Shown: positions 17,256 through 27,177 of the stretch, piece after piece
How positions within the stretch are numbered: the first letter of the stretch is position 1
Layout: every line of letters starts with the position of its first letter
Source of the DNA: 2-02-FULL-47-50 sp964479045
Lineage (GTDB): Bacteria > Pseudomonadota > Gammaproteobacteria > Eutrophobiales > Eutrophobiaceae
Direction: 5' to 3'
Length of the DNA: 64,000 nt
NCBI GenBank assembly: GCA_964479045.1
Contig: CAYZJI010000012.1
Coordinates: 12,521 to 76,520, forward strand
Notes under the pieces: model-generated
The model's database searches: none
What the model saw: the letters and a program-made list of their open reading frames with translations, nothing else
Told to the model about the DNA's origin: nothing
Made by a program: the position numbers and the translations under genes

Positions 17256-17681
17256 ATGGGCATATTCAGAAAATTCATCTCCAGACAGACCTGGCTGCTG
17301 ATCATTCTGGCCGGCATTCTGCAGGTCCAGGCCGCGCAGGCGGTCGCCTGTGACTTGATGATGACCATGCCGGAAACGGCTGGAGAGAACTGCAACAAAC
17401 ATCTTGCCCAGGCACAGCAGGAAAATACCTCAGATAAAACCTGCTGTGATATGGATCATGATTACATGGCGGATTCCGGTGATTGCAATGACAGCAATCT
17501 TGCTGTCAATTCATATCTCTCAGGGAAACTCAATCCGGAAGTTGTGTATTCATTAATATCGTATGTATTGCATGATCAATTCATTGTTACTCAATCCGGC
17601 TTAATTTCTGCATCACCGGCCCGTCATTCAGTATACCCGGGCAACCACACTTACCTCACGACACAGCGCCTGCGGATCTAG
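17256..17681 (+). CDS. Exported Cys/Met/Asp-rich protein, putative periplasmic metal binder
   Basis: A 141-residue protein I do not recognise. A signal peptide is clear (residues 1-30, cut near AQA). The mature part has VACDLMMTMPE, GENCNKH, TCCDMDHDYM and GDCND: six Cys with Met, His and Asp in a short stretch, which suggests metal binding. It is the first gene behind the MerR-type promoter and precedes cusC, so a copper or silver chaperone role (taking the place of CusF, which is absent) is inferred from position only. Confidence 0.6.
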   Translation: MGIFRKFISRQTWLLIILAGILQVQAAQAVACDLMMTMPETAGENCNKHLAQAQQENTSDKTCCDMDHDYMADSGDCNDSNLAVNSYLSGKLNPEVVYSLISYVLHDQFIVTQSGLISASPARHSVYPGNHTYLTTQRLRI

Positions 17682-17696
17682 ACGCCTGCTCCATCC

Positions 17697-17717
17697 GCTT
17701 CCGTATGTTACGGAAGC
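17697..17717 (+). other. Intercistronic hairpin before cusC
   Basis: GCTTCCGTA, a 3-base loop TGT, then TACGGAAGC makes a perfect 9-bp stem. A T-rich run (GTTTTTATTTTTTT) follows about 13 bases later. It could be a partial terminator or an RNA processing site that sets unequal levels of the first gene and cusCBA. Confidence 0.5.
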
Positions 17718-17760
17718 CATGCAGCGACGTTTTTATTTTTTTACCCGTCAGGAGTTGTTT

Positions 17761-19035
17761 ATGAACACCTTGTTTACTGGCTCTCACGCCAGAGCACATC
17801 CATTATGGCCGGCCGGCCACAGCATGATTTTGTTGGCGGCCATTACTCACGCTCAGGCTGCACCGCTGGGTTTTGCTGAAGCGTTAACGCTGGCTGAACA
17901 GAATGCGCCATCGCTGTCTGCACAACAGGCCGGCATAGAAGCCGCTGAATATTCAGCAGTGCCTGCGGGCGAATTGCCGGACCCAAAACTTTTTGCCGGG
18001 ATAGAAAATTATCCGGTGTCTGGTCCGGCCAGCGGCAGCCTGACTGAAGATTTCATGACCATGCAGAAAATCGGTTTGATGCAGGAGATTCCAAACGGCG
18101 ACAAACGGCGCGCCCGTGTCGATGCAGCAGCAGCGGAAATAGATCGCAGCCGGATCATGCAACAAGTGGAACGCCTGAGGGTGCGCCGGGAAACAGCATT
18201 GGCCTGGATAGAACGTTACATTGTCGATCGCAAACTTGGATTGTTCAGTGAACTTGAACATGAAAATAAATTACTTGCGGAAGCGGTGACTGCACAGCAG
18301 GTCGCCGGCGCGGGTTCGATTACAGATACCCTGCTGGCACGTGAAGAGGAAGCCATGCTGGCCGATGCGCGTGATGAACTGGTGCGGGACCAGTCTGCGG
18401 CAACGGCACGGTTGCGGCGCTGGACCGGTGTGGTCGTGGATGAACCCCTGGCCGGTGAGCCGCCGGCCTGGCCCATCTCCCGCGACATCCTTGAACACCG
18501 GTTGCATCAACATCCGGAACTGCTCGCCTATGTTCCCATGGCACAGAAAATTGATGCAGAAGTGCGGGAAGCGGTCGCCATGAAAAAACCGGACTGGGCG
18601 GTGGAGCTTGCCTATCAGCATCGTGATGATGAATTCGGTGATATGGTGTCCATGCAATTCACTGTTGACCTGCCGATATTTCCCGGCCGGCGGCAGGACC
18701 CGCAAATCGCAGCGCGGCGTGCCGAGCGGCTCAGGCTCGATGCTGAACGCGAAAATACCTGGCGTGAGCATCTGGAAATGCTTGAGTCAGAAATCGCTGA
18801 ATACGAACAACTGGATCGGGCCGTGCAACGGCAAAAAGACTTGTTGTTGCCACTGGCCCAGGAAAAAGTGGACTTGATTATGGCAGCCTATCAAGGTAAC
18901 CGGTCAGATCTGATGAGTGTGATTGAAGCACGGCGTAAATTGATAGAGGCCCGGTTGAAACTGATTGAGCTCGAAGGTTCGCGTACCGGAACGGCCGCCC
19001 GTCTGCATTATGCCTACGGGGAGGATCTGCCATGA
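17761..19035 (+). CDS. cusC: TolC-family outer-membrane factor of Cu/Ag efflux (CusC-like)
   Basis: The ATG at 17761 follows AGGAG, so it is chosen over the frame start 14 codons earlier. About 424 residues with a signal peptide (cut near AQAAPL), then two outer-membrane efflux repeats rich in long helices: FAEALTLAEQNAPSL and LRVRRETALAWIERY in the first, IMAAYQGNRSDLMSVIEARRKLIEARLK in the second. It forms the channel through the outer membrane for the CusB-CusA pump. Its stop overlaps the start of cusB by 4 bases. Confidence 0.86.
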   Translation: MNTLFTGSHARAHPLWPAGHSMILLAAITHAQAAPLGFAEALTLAEQNAPSLSAQQAGIEAAEYSAVPAGELPDPKLFAGIENYPVSGPASGSLTEDFMTMQKIGLMQEIPNGDKRRARVDAAAAEIDRSRIMQQVERLRVRRETALAWIERYIVDRKLGLFSELEHENKLLAEAVTAQQVAGAGSITDTLLAREEEAMLADARDELVRDQSAATARLRRWTGVVVDEPLAGEPPAWPISRDILEHRLHQHPELLAYVPMAQKIDAEVREAVAMKKPDWAVELAYQHRDDEFGDMVSMQFTVDLPIFPGRRQDPQIAARRAERLRLDAERENTWREHLEMLESEIAEYEQLDRAVQRQKDLLLPLAQEKVDLIMAAYQGNRSDLMSVIEARRKLIEARLKLIELEGSRTGTAARLHYAYGEDLP

Positions 19036-20294
19036 GCACTAAAAATATTCAATCGAGCATGCTAATCATGCTGGCGCTGCTGGCCGGTGCAGCTATCGGT
19101 TATTTTTATGCTGATTATTTTCCTGAGGATGACAAAATAAAAGCGGAAAAACCCGGGGCCATGTCCGTCACTGAAAGGGAAAGAAAAGTGCTGTACTGGT
19201 ATGACCCGATGTTTCCGCAACAGCAATTTGATCAACCCGGTAAATCACCGTTCATGGATATGGAACTGGTGCCGAAATATGCAGATGAAGAGAACAGTAC
19301 GGCATCAGTCAGTATCGATCCGGGCCAGGCACAGAATATCGCCGTGCGTTATGCAACGGTGACACGCGGTTCATATGCGACAACCATTGATGCTATTGGA
19401 ACCTTTGCTTATAACGAACGGGATGTTGCTATCGTCCAGAGCCGGGCCGTTGGTTTTGTGGAGCAGGTTTATCCGCTTGCTCCGGGTGATGTAATTGAAA
19501 GCGGCGCGCCTCTGGCCGATATTCTGGTGCCGGAATGGACAGCTGCACAGATCGAATTTCTGGCGTTGCTGAAGACCGGGGAAACAACACTGATCGAAGC
19601 AACCCGCGAACGTCTGAAACTGCTAGGCATGTCGTCCTGGCTGATCAAACAGATTGAAGAGACCGGCAAAACCCGTCCGATCATTTCAGTGACGGCGCCG
19701 ATTGCCGGTGTGATTCGGGAGCTGGAGATTCGTACGGGCATGGCCGTCACCACTGGTCAGACATTTGCACGCATTAATGGAATTGAATCTGTGTGGCTGG
19801 ATGTGGCAGTACCAATGACGCAGGGTGCAACGATCAAAACCGGGGATAGTGCAGAAGCCAGAGTAGTCGCTTATCCCGGACAGGTTTTCTCCGGCAAGGT
19901 GATCGCAATATTACCTGAGCTCAACGTAGATACCCGTACGCTGAGAGTGCGGCTTGAGTTTGAAAATGAAGACAGTCGCTTCCGGCCCGGCATGTATGCG
20001 GAAGTGACGCTGCGCAATGCCGAAGAGCAGATGGCATTGCAGGTGGTCAGCGAGGCGGTGATACGCACCGGCCGTCATGCTCTGGTCATGCGTGTCGATG
20101 GTGACGGGCGTTACCAGCCGGTGGAAGTTGAAACGGGCCCCGAAGTTGAAGGAATGACCGTGATCCTGAGCGGACTGGAAGAAGGTCAGCAGGTTGTGGC
20201 CTCAGGACAATTCCTGTTTGATTCTGAAGCCAACCTCAGAGGAATCGTGCCGACCGTTCCGGAAAAAACGCATGTGCATGGAGGTGGCGAATGA
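19032..20294 (+). CDS. cusB: RND periplasmic adaptor CusB-like
   Basis: 420 residues with one N-terminal membrane segment. Residues ~54-80 (VLYWYDPMFPQQ..GKSPFMDMELVP) are the heavy-metal-binding region seen in CusB, with Met ligands. The barrel-sandwich and beta-barrel parts follow (VTAPIAGVIRELEIRTGM; RPGMYAEV). It bridges CusA and CusC and hands Cu(I)/Ag(I) to the pump. Start and stop both overlap neighbouring genes by 4 bases, which indicates translational coupling in cusCBA. Confidence 0.9.
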   Translation: MSTKNIQSSMLIMLALLAGAAIGYFYADYFPEDDKIKAEKPGAMSVTERERKVLYWYDPMFPQQQFDQPGKSPFMDMELVPKYADEENSTASVSIDPGQAQNIAVRYATVTRGSYATTIDAIGTFAYNERDVAIVQSRAVGFVEQVYPLAPGDVIESGAPLADILVPEWTAAQIEFLALLKTGETTLIEATRERLKLLGMSSWLIKQIEETGKTRPIISVTAPIAGVIRELEIRTGMAVTTGQTFARINGIESVWLDVAVPMTQGATIKTGDSAEARVVAYPGQVFSGKVIAILPELNVDTRTLRVRLEFENEDSRFRPGMYAEVTLRNAEEQMALQVVSEAVIRTGRHALVMRVDGDGRYQPVEVETGPEVEGMTVILSGLEEGQQVVASGQFLFDSEANLRGIVPTVPEKTHVHGGGE

Positions 20295-23200
20295 TCAAAC
20301 GCCTGATACGTTGGTCTATTGCAAACCGTTTTCTGGTGTTGCTCATCACCATTTTCATGACGGCGTGGGGCATCTGGTCAGTGAAGGCCACACCGATCGA
20401 TGCGCTGCCTGATCTCTCTGATGTACAGGTGATTATACGCACCACCTGGCCGGGGCAGGCCCCGCAGATCATCGAGAACCAGGTGACCTATCCACTCGCA
20501 ACGACGATGCTATCGGTGCCGGGCGCAAAGACGGTGCGTGGTTATTCCTATTTCGGTGATTCGTTTGTTTATGTTCTGTTTGAAGATGGCACGGATGTGT
20601 ACTGGGCCCGATCGCGGGTGCTGGAATACCTGAATCAGGTGCAAAGCCAGTTGCCCACTACTGCACGTTCATCATTAGGGCCTGATGCCACTGGCGTTGG
20701 CTGGATCTATCAATACGCTTTGATAGATCGCAGTGGTCAGCATGACTTGGCACAACTGCGAGCACTGCAGGACTGGTTCCTCCGCTTCGAACTGAAAAGT
20801 CTGCCGGATGTGGCCGAAGTGGCGACCATCGGCGGTATGGTCAAGCAATACCAAATCGTTCTGGATCCGATACGGCTGGCGGCGCAGGGCATCACACACC
20901 GTGAAGTGATCGAGGCCGTACGTGCTGCCAATAATGAAACCGGTGGCGCGGTTATGGAACTCGCCGAAGCAGAATTTATGGTGCGCGCTTCCGGTTATCT
21001 GAAAACCCTGGATGATTTTCGCAATATTCCACTGAAGGTGTCCATCTCAGGTGTCCCGGTGCGGCTCAGTGATGTGGCCCATGTGCAAATCGGGCCGGAG
21101 ATGCGGCGCGGTATTGCCGAACTCGATGGCGAAGGTGAATCGGTGGGGGGTGTAGTAGTGTTACGTAGTGGCAAGAATGCGCGCACAACTATCGAAGCCG
21201 TACGCAAGCGGCTGGAGGAATTGAAATCCAGTCTGCCGACGGGTGTCGAGATCATTCCGGTCTATGATCGTTCACAATTGATCGATCGGGCCGTAGATAA
21301 TCTCAAACAGAAACTCATTGAAGAGTTTATGGTGGTAGCGCTGGTCTGTGCAGTGTTTCTCTGGCACCTGCGATCTTCGCTGGTGGCGATTGTGTCTTTG
21401 CCGCTGGGTATCCTGCTGGCATTCATTATCATCAAGCAACAGGGCATCAATGCCAACATCATGTCACTGGGTGGTATTGCCATTGCCATTGGCGCGATGG
21501 TGGATGCCGCTGTGGTGATGATCGAAAACGCCCATAAAAAAATTGAACATTGGCAACAACTGAATCCGGAAAAAAAACTGGCGGGTGAAGAGCGATGGGA
21601 GGTGATTACCCGTTCGGCGCTGGAAGTCGGGCCGGCGCTGTTTTTTTCTTTATTAATAATTACGTTGTCATTCGTCCCGGTATTTACGCTGGAGGCGCAG
21701 GAGGGACGGTTGTTCGGACCACTGGCCTTTACCAAGACCTATGCCATGGCCGCAGCTGCAGGAATTTCAGTGACGCTGATTCCGGTGCTCATGGGCTATG
21801 CCATCCGTGGCCGGATTCCGGCCGAGACACAAAATCCGCTTAACCGCTTACTGATCCTGATTTACCGGCCCTTGCTGAATCTCGCTTTACGCTTTCCCAA
21901 GACGATCCTGCTGTTTGCGGTGCTGGTTTTTGCGACAGCCTGGTGGCCGCTGTCACATCTCGGTGGTGAGTTCATGCCACCCCTGGATGAGGGAGATCTG
22001 CTGTATATGCCTTCTGCTTTGCCTGGATTGTCTGCCGCCAAGGCCGGTGAATTACTGCAACAGACGGACCGCATGATCCACACCGTGCCTGAAGTGCAAA
22101 GAGTATTCGGCAAGGCGGGTCGGGCGGAAACTGCGACCGATCCGGCGCCGCTGGAAATGTTTGAAACCACCATACAATTCAAACCGAAATCGGAATGGCG
22201 GCCGGGTATGACTACAGAGAAACTGATTGAAGAACTGGATCAGGCTGTGCGTGTTCCCGGACTTGCGAATATCTGGATTCCTCCCATCCGTAATCGTATC
22301 GATATGCTGGCTACTGGAATCAAGAGCCCCATCGGCGTCAAGATTTCCGGCACACAGCTCAGGGATATTGATGAAGTGGCTATGCAGGTCGAACAGGTTG
22401 CAAAAACCATCCCGGGGGTATCGTCGGCACTGGCAGAACGCCTGACCGGGGGTCGTTATATCGACATCAACATCGACCGTATTGCAGCCGGGCGTTATGG
22501 TCTCAACATAGAAGATGTGCAGAGCGTGGTGGCCAGTGCCATAGGGGGCGAGAACATTGCTGAGACAGTAGAAGGGCTGGCACGCTTTCCCATTAATGTA
22601 CGCTACCCACGTGACTGGCGTGACTCTATCGAAGATCTCATCAATCTCCCGATTTATACCTCAATGGGTCAGCAGATCACGTTGGGGACGGTGGCGGAGA
22701 TCAGGATTACAGACGGCCCGCCCATGTTGAAAAGCGAAAATGCCAGACCTTCCGGCTGGGTATATGTGGATGTGCGCGGCCGCGATCTTGCTTCAGTGGT
22801 TAATGATTTACGTACGGCCATCTCACAGAATGTGAAATTGAAATCCGGCATGAGCGTGAGTTATTCAGGTCAATATGAATTTCTTGAGCGCGCGAATGCA
22901 CGGCTGAAGATGGTAGTGCCTGCCACATTGTTGATCATTTTTATCCTGCTTTATGTCACATTCCGGCGGTTTGATGAAGCTTTTCTGATTATGGCCACAT
23001 TGCCATTTGCACTGACTGGCGGGATCTGGTTCATTTATCTGCTGGATTTCAATCTCTCCATTGCCACCGGTGTCGGATTTATTGCACTGGCGGGGGTGGC
23101 CGCGGAATTCGGCGTGGTGATGCTGATGTATCTCAAACATGCCTGGCAGCAACGCTGCTCTGAAGGCAGGACTATGGACAGTGATTTACTTGAGGCCATA

Positions 23201-23413
23201 CGTGAGGGCGCCGTTTTGCGGGTGCGACCGAAAGCAATGACCGTCGCGGTGATCGTTGCAGGTCTCTTGCCCATCTTCTGGGGCAGTGGTACCGGCAGTG
23301 AAGTCATGACGCGGATTGCTGCCCCTATGGTTGGTGGCATGATTACCGCGCCACTGCTGTCATTGTTTGTGGTTCCGGCGGTGTACTACATGTTACGCAG
23401 ACGAATCAAGTAA
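20291..23413 (+). CDS. cusA: Heavy-metal RND pump CusA (Cu(I)/Ag(I))
   Basis: 1040 residues, normal for the family. TM4 carries GAMVDAAVVMIENAH, the Cu/Ag (HME4) version of the proton-relay motif. The three methionines that bind Cu(I)/Ag(I) in E. coli CusA are kept in matching contexts: GDLLYMPS, APLEMFET and RIDMLATGIKSP. These positions support monovalent copper or silver as cargo. It is the inner-membrane motor of the operon. Its 3' end overlaps the convergent czcA gene by 8 bases. Confidence 0.94.
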   Translation: MIKRLIRWSIANRFLVLLITIFMTAWGIWSVKATPIDALPDLSDVQVIIRTTWPGQAPQIIENQVTYPLATTMLSVPGAKTVRGYSYFGDSFVYVLFEDGTDVYWARSRVLEYLNQVQSQLPTTARSSLGPDATGVGWIYQYALIDRSGQHDLAQLRALQDWFLRFELKSLPDVAEVATIGGMVKQYQIVLDPIRLAAQGITHREVIEAVRAANNETGGAVMELAEAEFMVRASGYLKTLDDFRNIPLKVSISGVPVRLSDVAHVQIGPEMRRGIAELDGEGESVGGVVVLRSGKNARTTIEAVRKRLEELKSSLPTGVEIIPVYDRSQLIDRAVDNLKQKLIEEFMVVALVCAVFLWHLRSSLVAIVSLPLGILLAFIIIKQQGINANIMSLGGIAIAIGAMVDAAVVMIENAHKKIEHWQQLNPEKKLAGEERWEVITRSALEVGPALFFSLLIITLSFVPVFTLEAQEGRLFGPLAFTKTYAMAAAAGISVTLIPVLMGYAIRGRIPAETQNPLNRLLILIYRPLLNLALRFPKTILLFAVLVFATAWWPLSHLGGEFMPPLDEGDLLYMPSALPGLSAAKAGELLQQTDRMIHTVPEVQRVFGKAGRAETATDPAPLEMFETTIQFKPKSEWRPGMTTEKLIEELDQAVRVPGLANIWIPPIRNRIDMLATGIKSPIGVKISGTQLRDIDEVAMQVEQVAKTIPGVSSALAERLTGGRYIDINIDRIAAGRYGLNIEDVQSVVASAIGGENIAETVEGLARFPINVRYPRDWRDSIEDLINLPIYTSMGQQITLGTVAEIRITDGPPMLKSENARPSGWVYVDVRGRDLASVVNDLRTAISQNVKLKSGMSVSYSGQYEFLERANARLKMVVPATLLIIFILLYVTFRRFDEAFLIMATLPFALTGGIWFIYLLDFNLSIATGVGFIALAGVAAEFGVVMLMYLKHAWQQRCSEGRTMDSDLLEAIREGAVLRVRPKAMTVAVIVAGLLPIFWGSGTGSEVMTRIAAPMVGGMITAPLLSLFVVPAVYYMLRRRIK

Positions 23414-26400
23414 ACGGATGTTTGTCTTTGTAGACAATACGATATAACGCGGGCAGGACAAACAGTGTGAGCAAGGTGGATGAAATAATGCCGCCGATCA
23501 CAACCGTTGCCAGCGGGCGTTGCACTTCGCTGCCGACACCGGTATTGAAGGCCATCGGCAAAAATCCCAGCGAAGCCACCAACGCGATCATCAGAATAGG
23601 CCGTAGACGCAACAGTGCGCCTTTTATAAGGGCTGCCTCAATACCAATTTCTTCATTGTCAAGAATATCGCGGAAAGCCGACACCATCACCACGCCTGTA
23701 AGTACCGCAACGCCGGATAGAGTAATGAAGCCAATGCCAGCAGAGATCGATAAAGGAATATCCCGCAGCCAGAGCGCCGCGATGCCGCCAGTCAGCGCCA
23801 GTGGAACTCCACTGAATACGAGCAAGGCATCTTTCGCTGATCCGAACGTCATCAGTAATAACCCGAAGATCATCAATAACGTTAACGGCACCAGCAATTC
23901 CAGACGTGCGGCAGCAGATTCCAGTTGTTCAAAAGTGCCGCCATAATCAAGCCAGTATCCCGGCGGAAGTTTGACGTTTTGCGCGATGGCTTGCTGCACT
24001 TCCGCGACAAAGCTGCCCAGATCACGATTCCGCACATTCGCAGATACCACTACACGCCGTTTGCCATTTTCGCGGTTAACCTGATTGAGACCCGGCGCAA
24101 CCGTCAGGTTTGAGACATCTGAGAGAAGTATATAACCGCCATCCGGCAAAGGAACAGGCAAGCGCTCAATGTTTCCGATGTCTGTGCGCATCTGTTCCGG
24201 CAGGCGCACGACGAGGCTGAAACGTTGATCGCCTTCAAATATTTGCCCTGTTTCCCTGCCGCCCAATGCTATTTCAATGACCTCCTGTACATCTGCAACA
24301 TTAAGCCCGTAACGGGAAAGTGTATTACGATCCGGAGTAATGCTGAGCATGGGCAGGCCACTGACCTGTTCAACCTTGACTCCGGATGCCCCTGCTACGG
24401 GTTGCATTACTGCCGCAACACGATTGCCGATTTTCAGGAGCGTGTCGAGATCATCACCAAAAATCTTGACGGCAAAATCGGAACGCACACCTGAGATTAA
24501 TTCGTTGAAGCGCAACTGGATGGGTTGTGAAATTTCAAAGTTATTGCCCGGTACATTACGCACGGCGGTTTCGATTTCATCCAGTAATTGTGCCTTGGTT
24601 TTTGAGGGATCAGGCCATTCCGCATGCGGTTTAATCATTACATAACCATCCGAGACATTCGGCGGCATGGGATCTGTTGCTACCTCGGCAGTACCCGTGC
24701 GCGCGAATGCGGTGTGGACTTCCGGCAATTTCAGCAGTGCCCGCTCAATTGCTGCCTGCATTTCCAGTGATTGATCCATGCCGGTGCCGGGAATCCGGAT
24801 GGCCTGAACGGCAACATCGCCTTCATCCAGTTTGGGAACAAACTCGCTGCCCATATGCGATGCCAGCCAGAGTGAGCCGATAACCAGCAGAGTGGCTGCA
24901 CTTACGGTAAGCCAGCGCATCTTCAAGGCAAATTTCAGCATTGGGGTGTAAATCCATTTTGAAAATTCGATCAACCGGTTTTCTTTTTCACTTATCTTGC
25001 CGCGCAAGGTCAGCGCGACAGCAGCAGGAATAAAGGTCAGCGAGAAGATCAGTGCGCCGATTAACGCTACGACCACAGTGAAAGCCATCGGCCAGAACAT
25101 TTTTCCTTCCACCCCGGTGAGGGCAAAGATAGGAAGATTGACCAGCACTACCACAATCACACTGACTAGGCTGGGTTTGAATACTTCACGGGTGGCAATA
25201 TAAACCGTATGGAAACGTTCTTCGGCCGTCAGTACACGGCCTAGATGATGTTGTTTCTGCGCCAGCCGCAGGATGCAGTTTTCCACGATAATTACCGCGC
25301 CGTCCACGATCAAACCAAAATCCAGTGCTCCCAGACTCATGAGATTGGCGCTTACACGGTTTTCCACCATGCCGGTGATCAGGAACAGCATGGATAACGG
25401 GATCACTGCCGCTGTGACCAGTGCGGCGCGCAGGTTGCCCAGCAGAGCAAGCAATACCGCCACAACCAGCACAGCGCCTTCCAGAAGATTTTTCTGCACT
25501 GTGGCAATGGTTTTATCGACCAGTACGGTCCGGTCATACACTGCTTCGGCTTTCACGCCCGGCGGCAAGGTAGTGGAAACTTCTTTGAGTTTCTCAGCCA
25601 CCCGCTGGGACACCGTGCGGCTGTTTTCACCCACCAGCATCACGGCAGTACCTAGCACAGTCTCTTCACCATCGCGTGTGGCTGCGCCAGTGCGTAATTC
25701 TTTACCGATAGCAACTTCAGCTACATCGTGTACGCGAAGGGGTACACCATCCCGATTCGCAACAATCACAGACTCAATATCGGGAATACCGGCTAACTGA
25801 CCAGGAGCGCGAATCAGGTATTGCTCACCGCTTTTTTCAATATAACCGGCCCCGACATTGGCATTATTACGCTCCAACGCATCAATAACGTCATTAAAGG
25901 ACAAACCCAGAGCGATCAGTTTTGCTGGGTCGGGTGTTACATGATATTGCTTGGCATATCCGCCAATGCTGTTAACCTCGGTGACGCCCGGCACCTGCCG
26001 CAACTGCGGCCGGATGATCCAGTCCTGCACGGTGCGCAGGGCCGTGGCGTCATAAGCGCGGCCATCCGGTTGTTTGGCACCGGGTTCGGCAGTCACTGTG
26101 TAAAGAAATATTTCACCCAGTCCAGTGGCGATCGGCCCCATGCTGGGTTCGATACCGGGTGGCAACAGGCTTTTCACTTCCTGTATCCGTTCATTCACCA
26201 ACTGCCGTGTGAAATAAACATCTGTGCCATCCTCAAATACCACCGTGACTTGTGACAGACCGTATCGTGAGAGTGAACGGGTGTATTCCAGATTTGGCAG
26301 ACCGGCCATGGCTGTTTCAACGGCATAGGTGATCCGTTGTTCAGTTTCCAGTGGCGAATAACCCGGTGCTTCAGTATTGATTTGCACCTGTACATTGGTA

Positions 26401-26525
26401 ATGTCTGGCACTGCATCAATCGGAAGCCGCTGATAATTGTATACTCCAAGTCCTGCAACCAGAGTGGTCAGAAACAGGATTACCCAGCAGCGTTCAATGG
26501 AGAAACGGATAATGGCATCAATCAT
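23406..26525 (-). CDS. czcA: Heavy-metal RND pump CzcA-like (divalent cations)
   Basis: 1039 residues. The TM4 motif is DFGLIVDGAVIIVENC, the divalent-cation (CzcA/HME1) type and different from the cusA neighbour. The Met triad of CusA is missing in the pore region (EFVPKLDEGDVAVQAI; ELISGVRSDFAV). Cargo is thus likely Zn, Cd or Co. It is the last gene of the leftward czcC-czcB-CDF-czcA operon and overlaps the CDF gene by 8 bases. Confidence 0.92.
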   Translation of the reverse strand: MIDAIIRFSIERCWVILFLTTLVAGLGVYNYQRLPIDAVPDITNVQVQINTEAPGYSPLETEQRITYAVETAMAGLPNLEYTRSLSRYGLSQVTVVFEDGTDVYFTRQLVNERIQEVKSLLPPGIEPSMGPIATGLGEIFLYTVTAEPGAKQPDGRAYDATALRTVQDWIIRPQLRQVPGVTEVNSIGGYAKQYHVTPDPAKLIALGLSFNDVIDALERNNANVGAGYIEKSGEQYLIRAPGQLAGIPDIESVIVANRDGVPLRVHDVAEVAIGKELRTGAATRDGEETVLGTAVMLVGENSRTVSQRVAEKLKEVSTTLPPGVKAEAVYDRTVLVDKTIATVQKNLLEGAVLVVAVLLALLGNLRAALVTAAVIPLSMLFLITGMVENRVSANLMSLGALDFGLIVDGAVIIVENCILRLAQKQHHLGRVLTAEERFHTVYIATREVFKPSLVSVIVVVLVNLPIFALTGVEGKMFWPMAFTVVVALIGALIFSLTFIPAAVALTLRGKISEKENRLIEFSKWIYTPMLKFALKMRWLTVSAATLLVIGSLWLASHMGSEFVPKLDEGDVAVQAIRIPGTGMDQSLEMQAAIERALLKLPEVHTAFARTGTAEVATDPMPPNVSDGYVMIKPHAEWPDPSKTKAQLLDEIETAVRNVPGNNFEISQPIQLRFNELISGVRSDFAVKIFGDDLDTLLKIGNRVAAVMQPVAGASGVKVEQVSGLPMLSITPDRNTLSRYGLNVADVQEVIEIALGGRETGQIFEGDQRFSLVVRLPEQMRTDIGNIERLPVPLPDGGYILLSDVSNLTVAPGLNQVNRENGKRRVVVSANVRNRDLGSFVAEVQQAIAQNVKLPPGYWLDYGGTFEQLESAAARLELLVPLTLLMIFGLLLMTFGSAKDALLVFSGVPLALTGGIAALWLRDIPLSISAGIGFITLSGVAVLTGVVMVSAFRDILDNEEIGIEAALIKGALLRLRPILMIALVASLGFLPMAFNTGVGSEVQRPLATVVIGGIISSTLLTLFVLPALYRIVYKDKHPFT

Positions 26526-27168
26526 GATGAGTACCCTCAGACTTATTACAAGAATTTGTGGGGCTCAAGAGGTGACTTTGTGCTTCTGCCGCTTCCCTGA
26601 GAATTTCGAGGCAACTGCGCATAATCAATATTGCGATTGCAATACCGATTAACAAATCCGGCCACCGGCTGTTCATCAACATGACCAGAGCGCCTGAAAT
26701 AAATACACCAATATTCGCCAGCACATCGTTTTGAGAGCAGATATAAGCTGCTCGCAAATGAATCTTGTCTTTCCGGAAGCGGGCAAGGAGTTTAAGGCAG
26801 GTTATATTTGCGGCCAGTGCTAGGATACTCATCAGCAACATAATCTGGCTTTCTGGCTCGTTACCATAGATAAAACGGCGCAGTACATCAATAATGACAC
26901 TTGCAGCCAGTAATAAGAGCGACCATCCAAACAATGTGGTTGCACGGCTTTTCCAGTAATCCGGGCGCCCGATAGCATAGAGAGCGACACCGTATAAAGC
27001 AGCATCTGAAGCCATATCTAATGAATCGGCCAACAGACCACTGGAGTTTGCCCACAAACCGGCTGTGCCCTCAATCACAAACATCGTCGCATTGATAACG
27101 AGTACAATCCACAGTGTGCGGCGTTCCTCTGCGGTATGTAATTCAAATTCGCATTCACAGTTTGACAT
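26518..27168 (-). CDS. Short cation diffusion facilitator-like transporter
   Basis: 216 residues with about six helices. LLADSLDMASDAALYG in helix 2 carries the Asp-x3-Asp metal pair, and ICSQNDVLANIGV is the helix 5 counterpart. The cytoplasmic C-terminal metal domain of full-length CDF proteins (CzcD, about 300 residues) is absent. The N-terminus has a CECEF Cys pair. It is inside the czc operon between czcB and czcA, so it probably supports cation export to the periplasm. One ligand in the second site differs from the usual His, so specificity is open. Confidence 0.85.
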   Translation of the reverse strand: MSNCECEFELHTAEERRTLWIVLVINATMFVIEGTAGLWANSSGLLADSLDMASDAALYGVALYAIGRPDYWKSRATTLFGWSLLLLAASVIIDVLRRFIYGNEPESQIMLLMSILALAANITCLKLLARFRKDKIHLRAAYICSQNDVLANIGVFISGALVMLMNSRWPDLLIGIAIAILIMRSCLEILREAAEAQSHLLSPTNSCNKSEGTHHD

Positions 27169-27177
27169 GTTGTCTCC

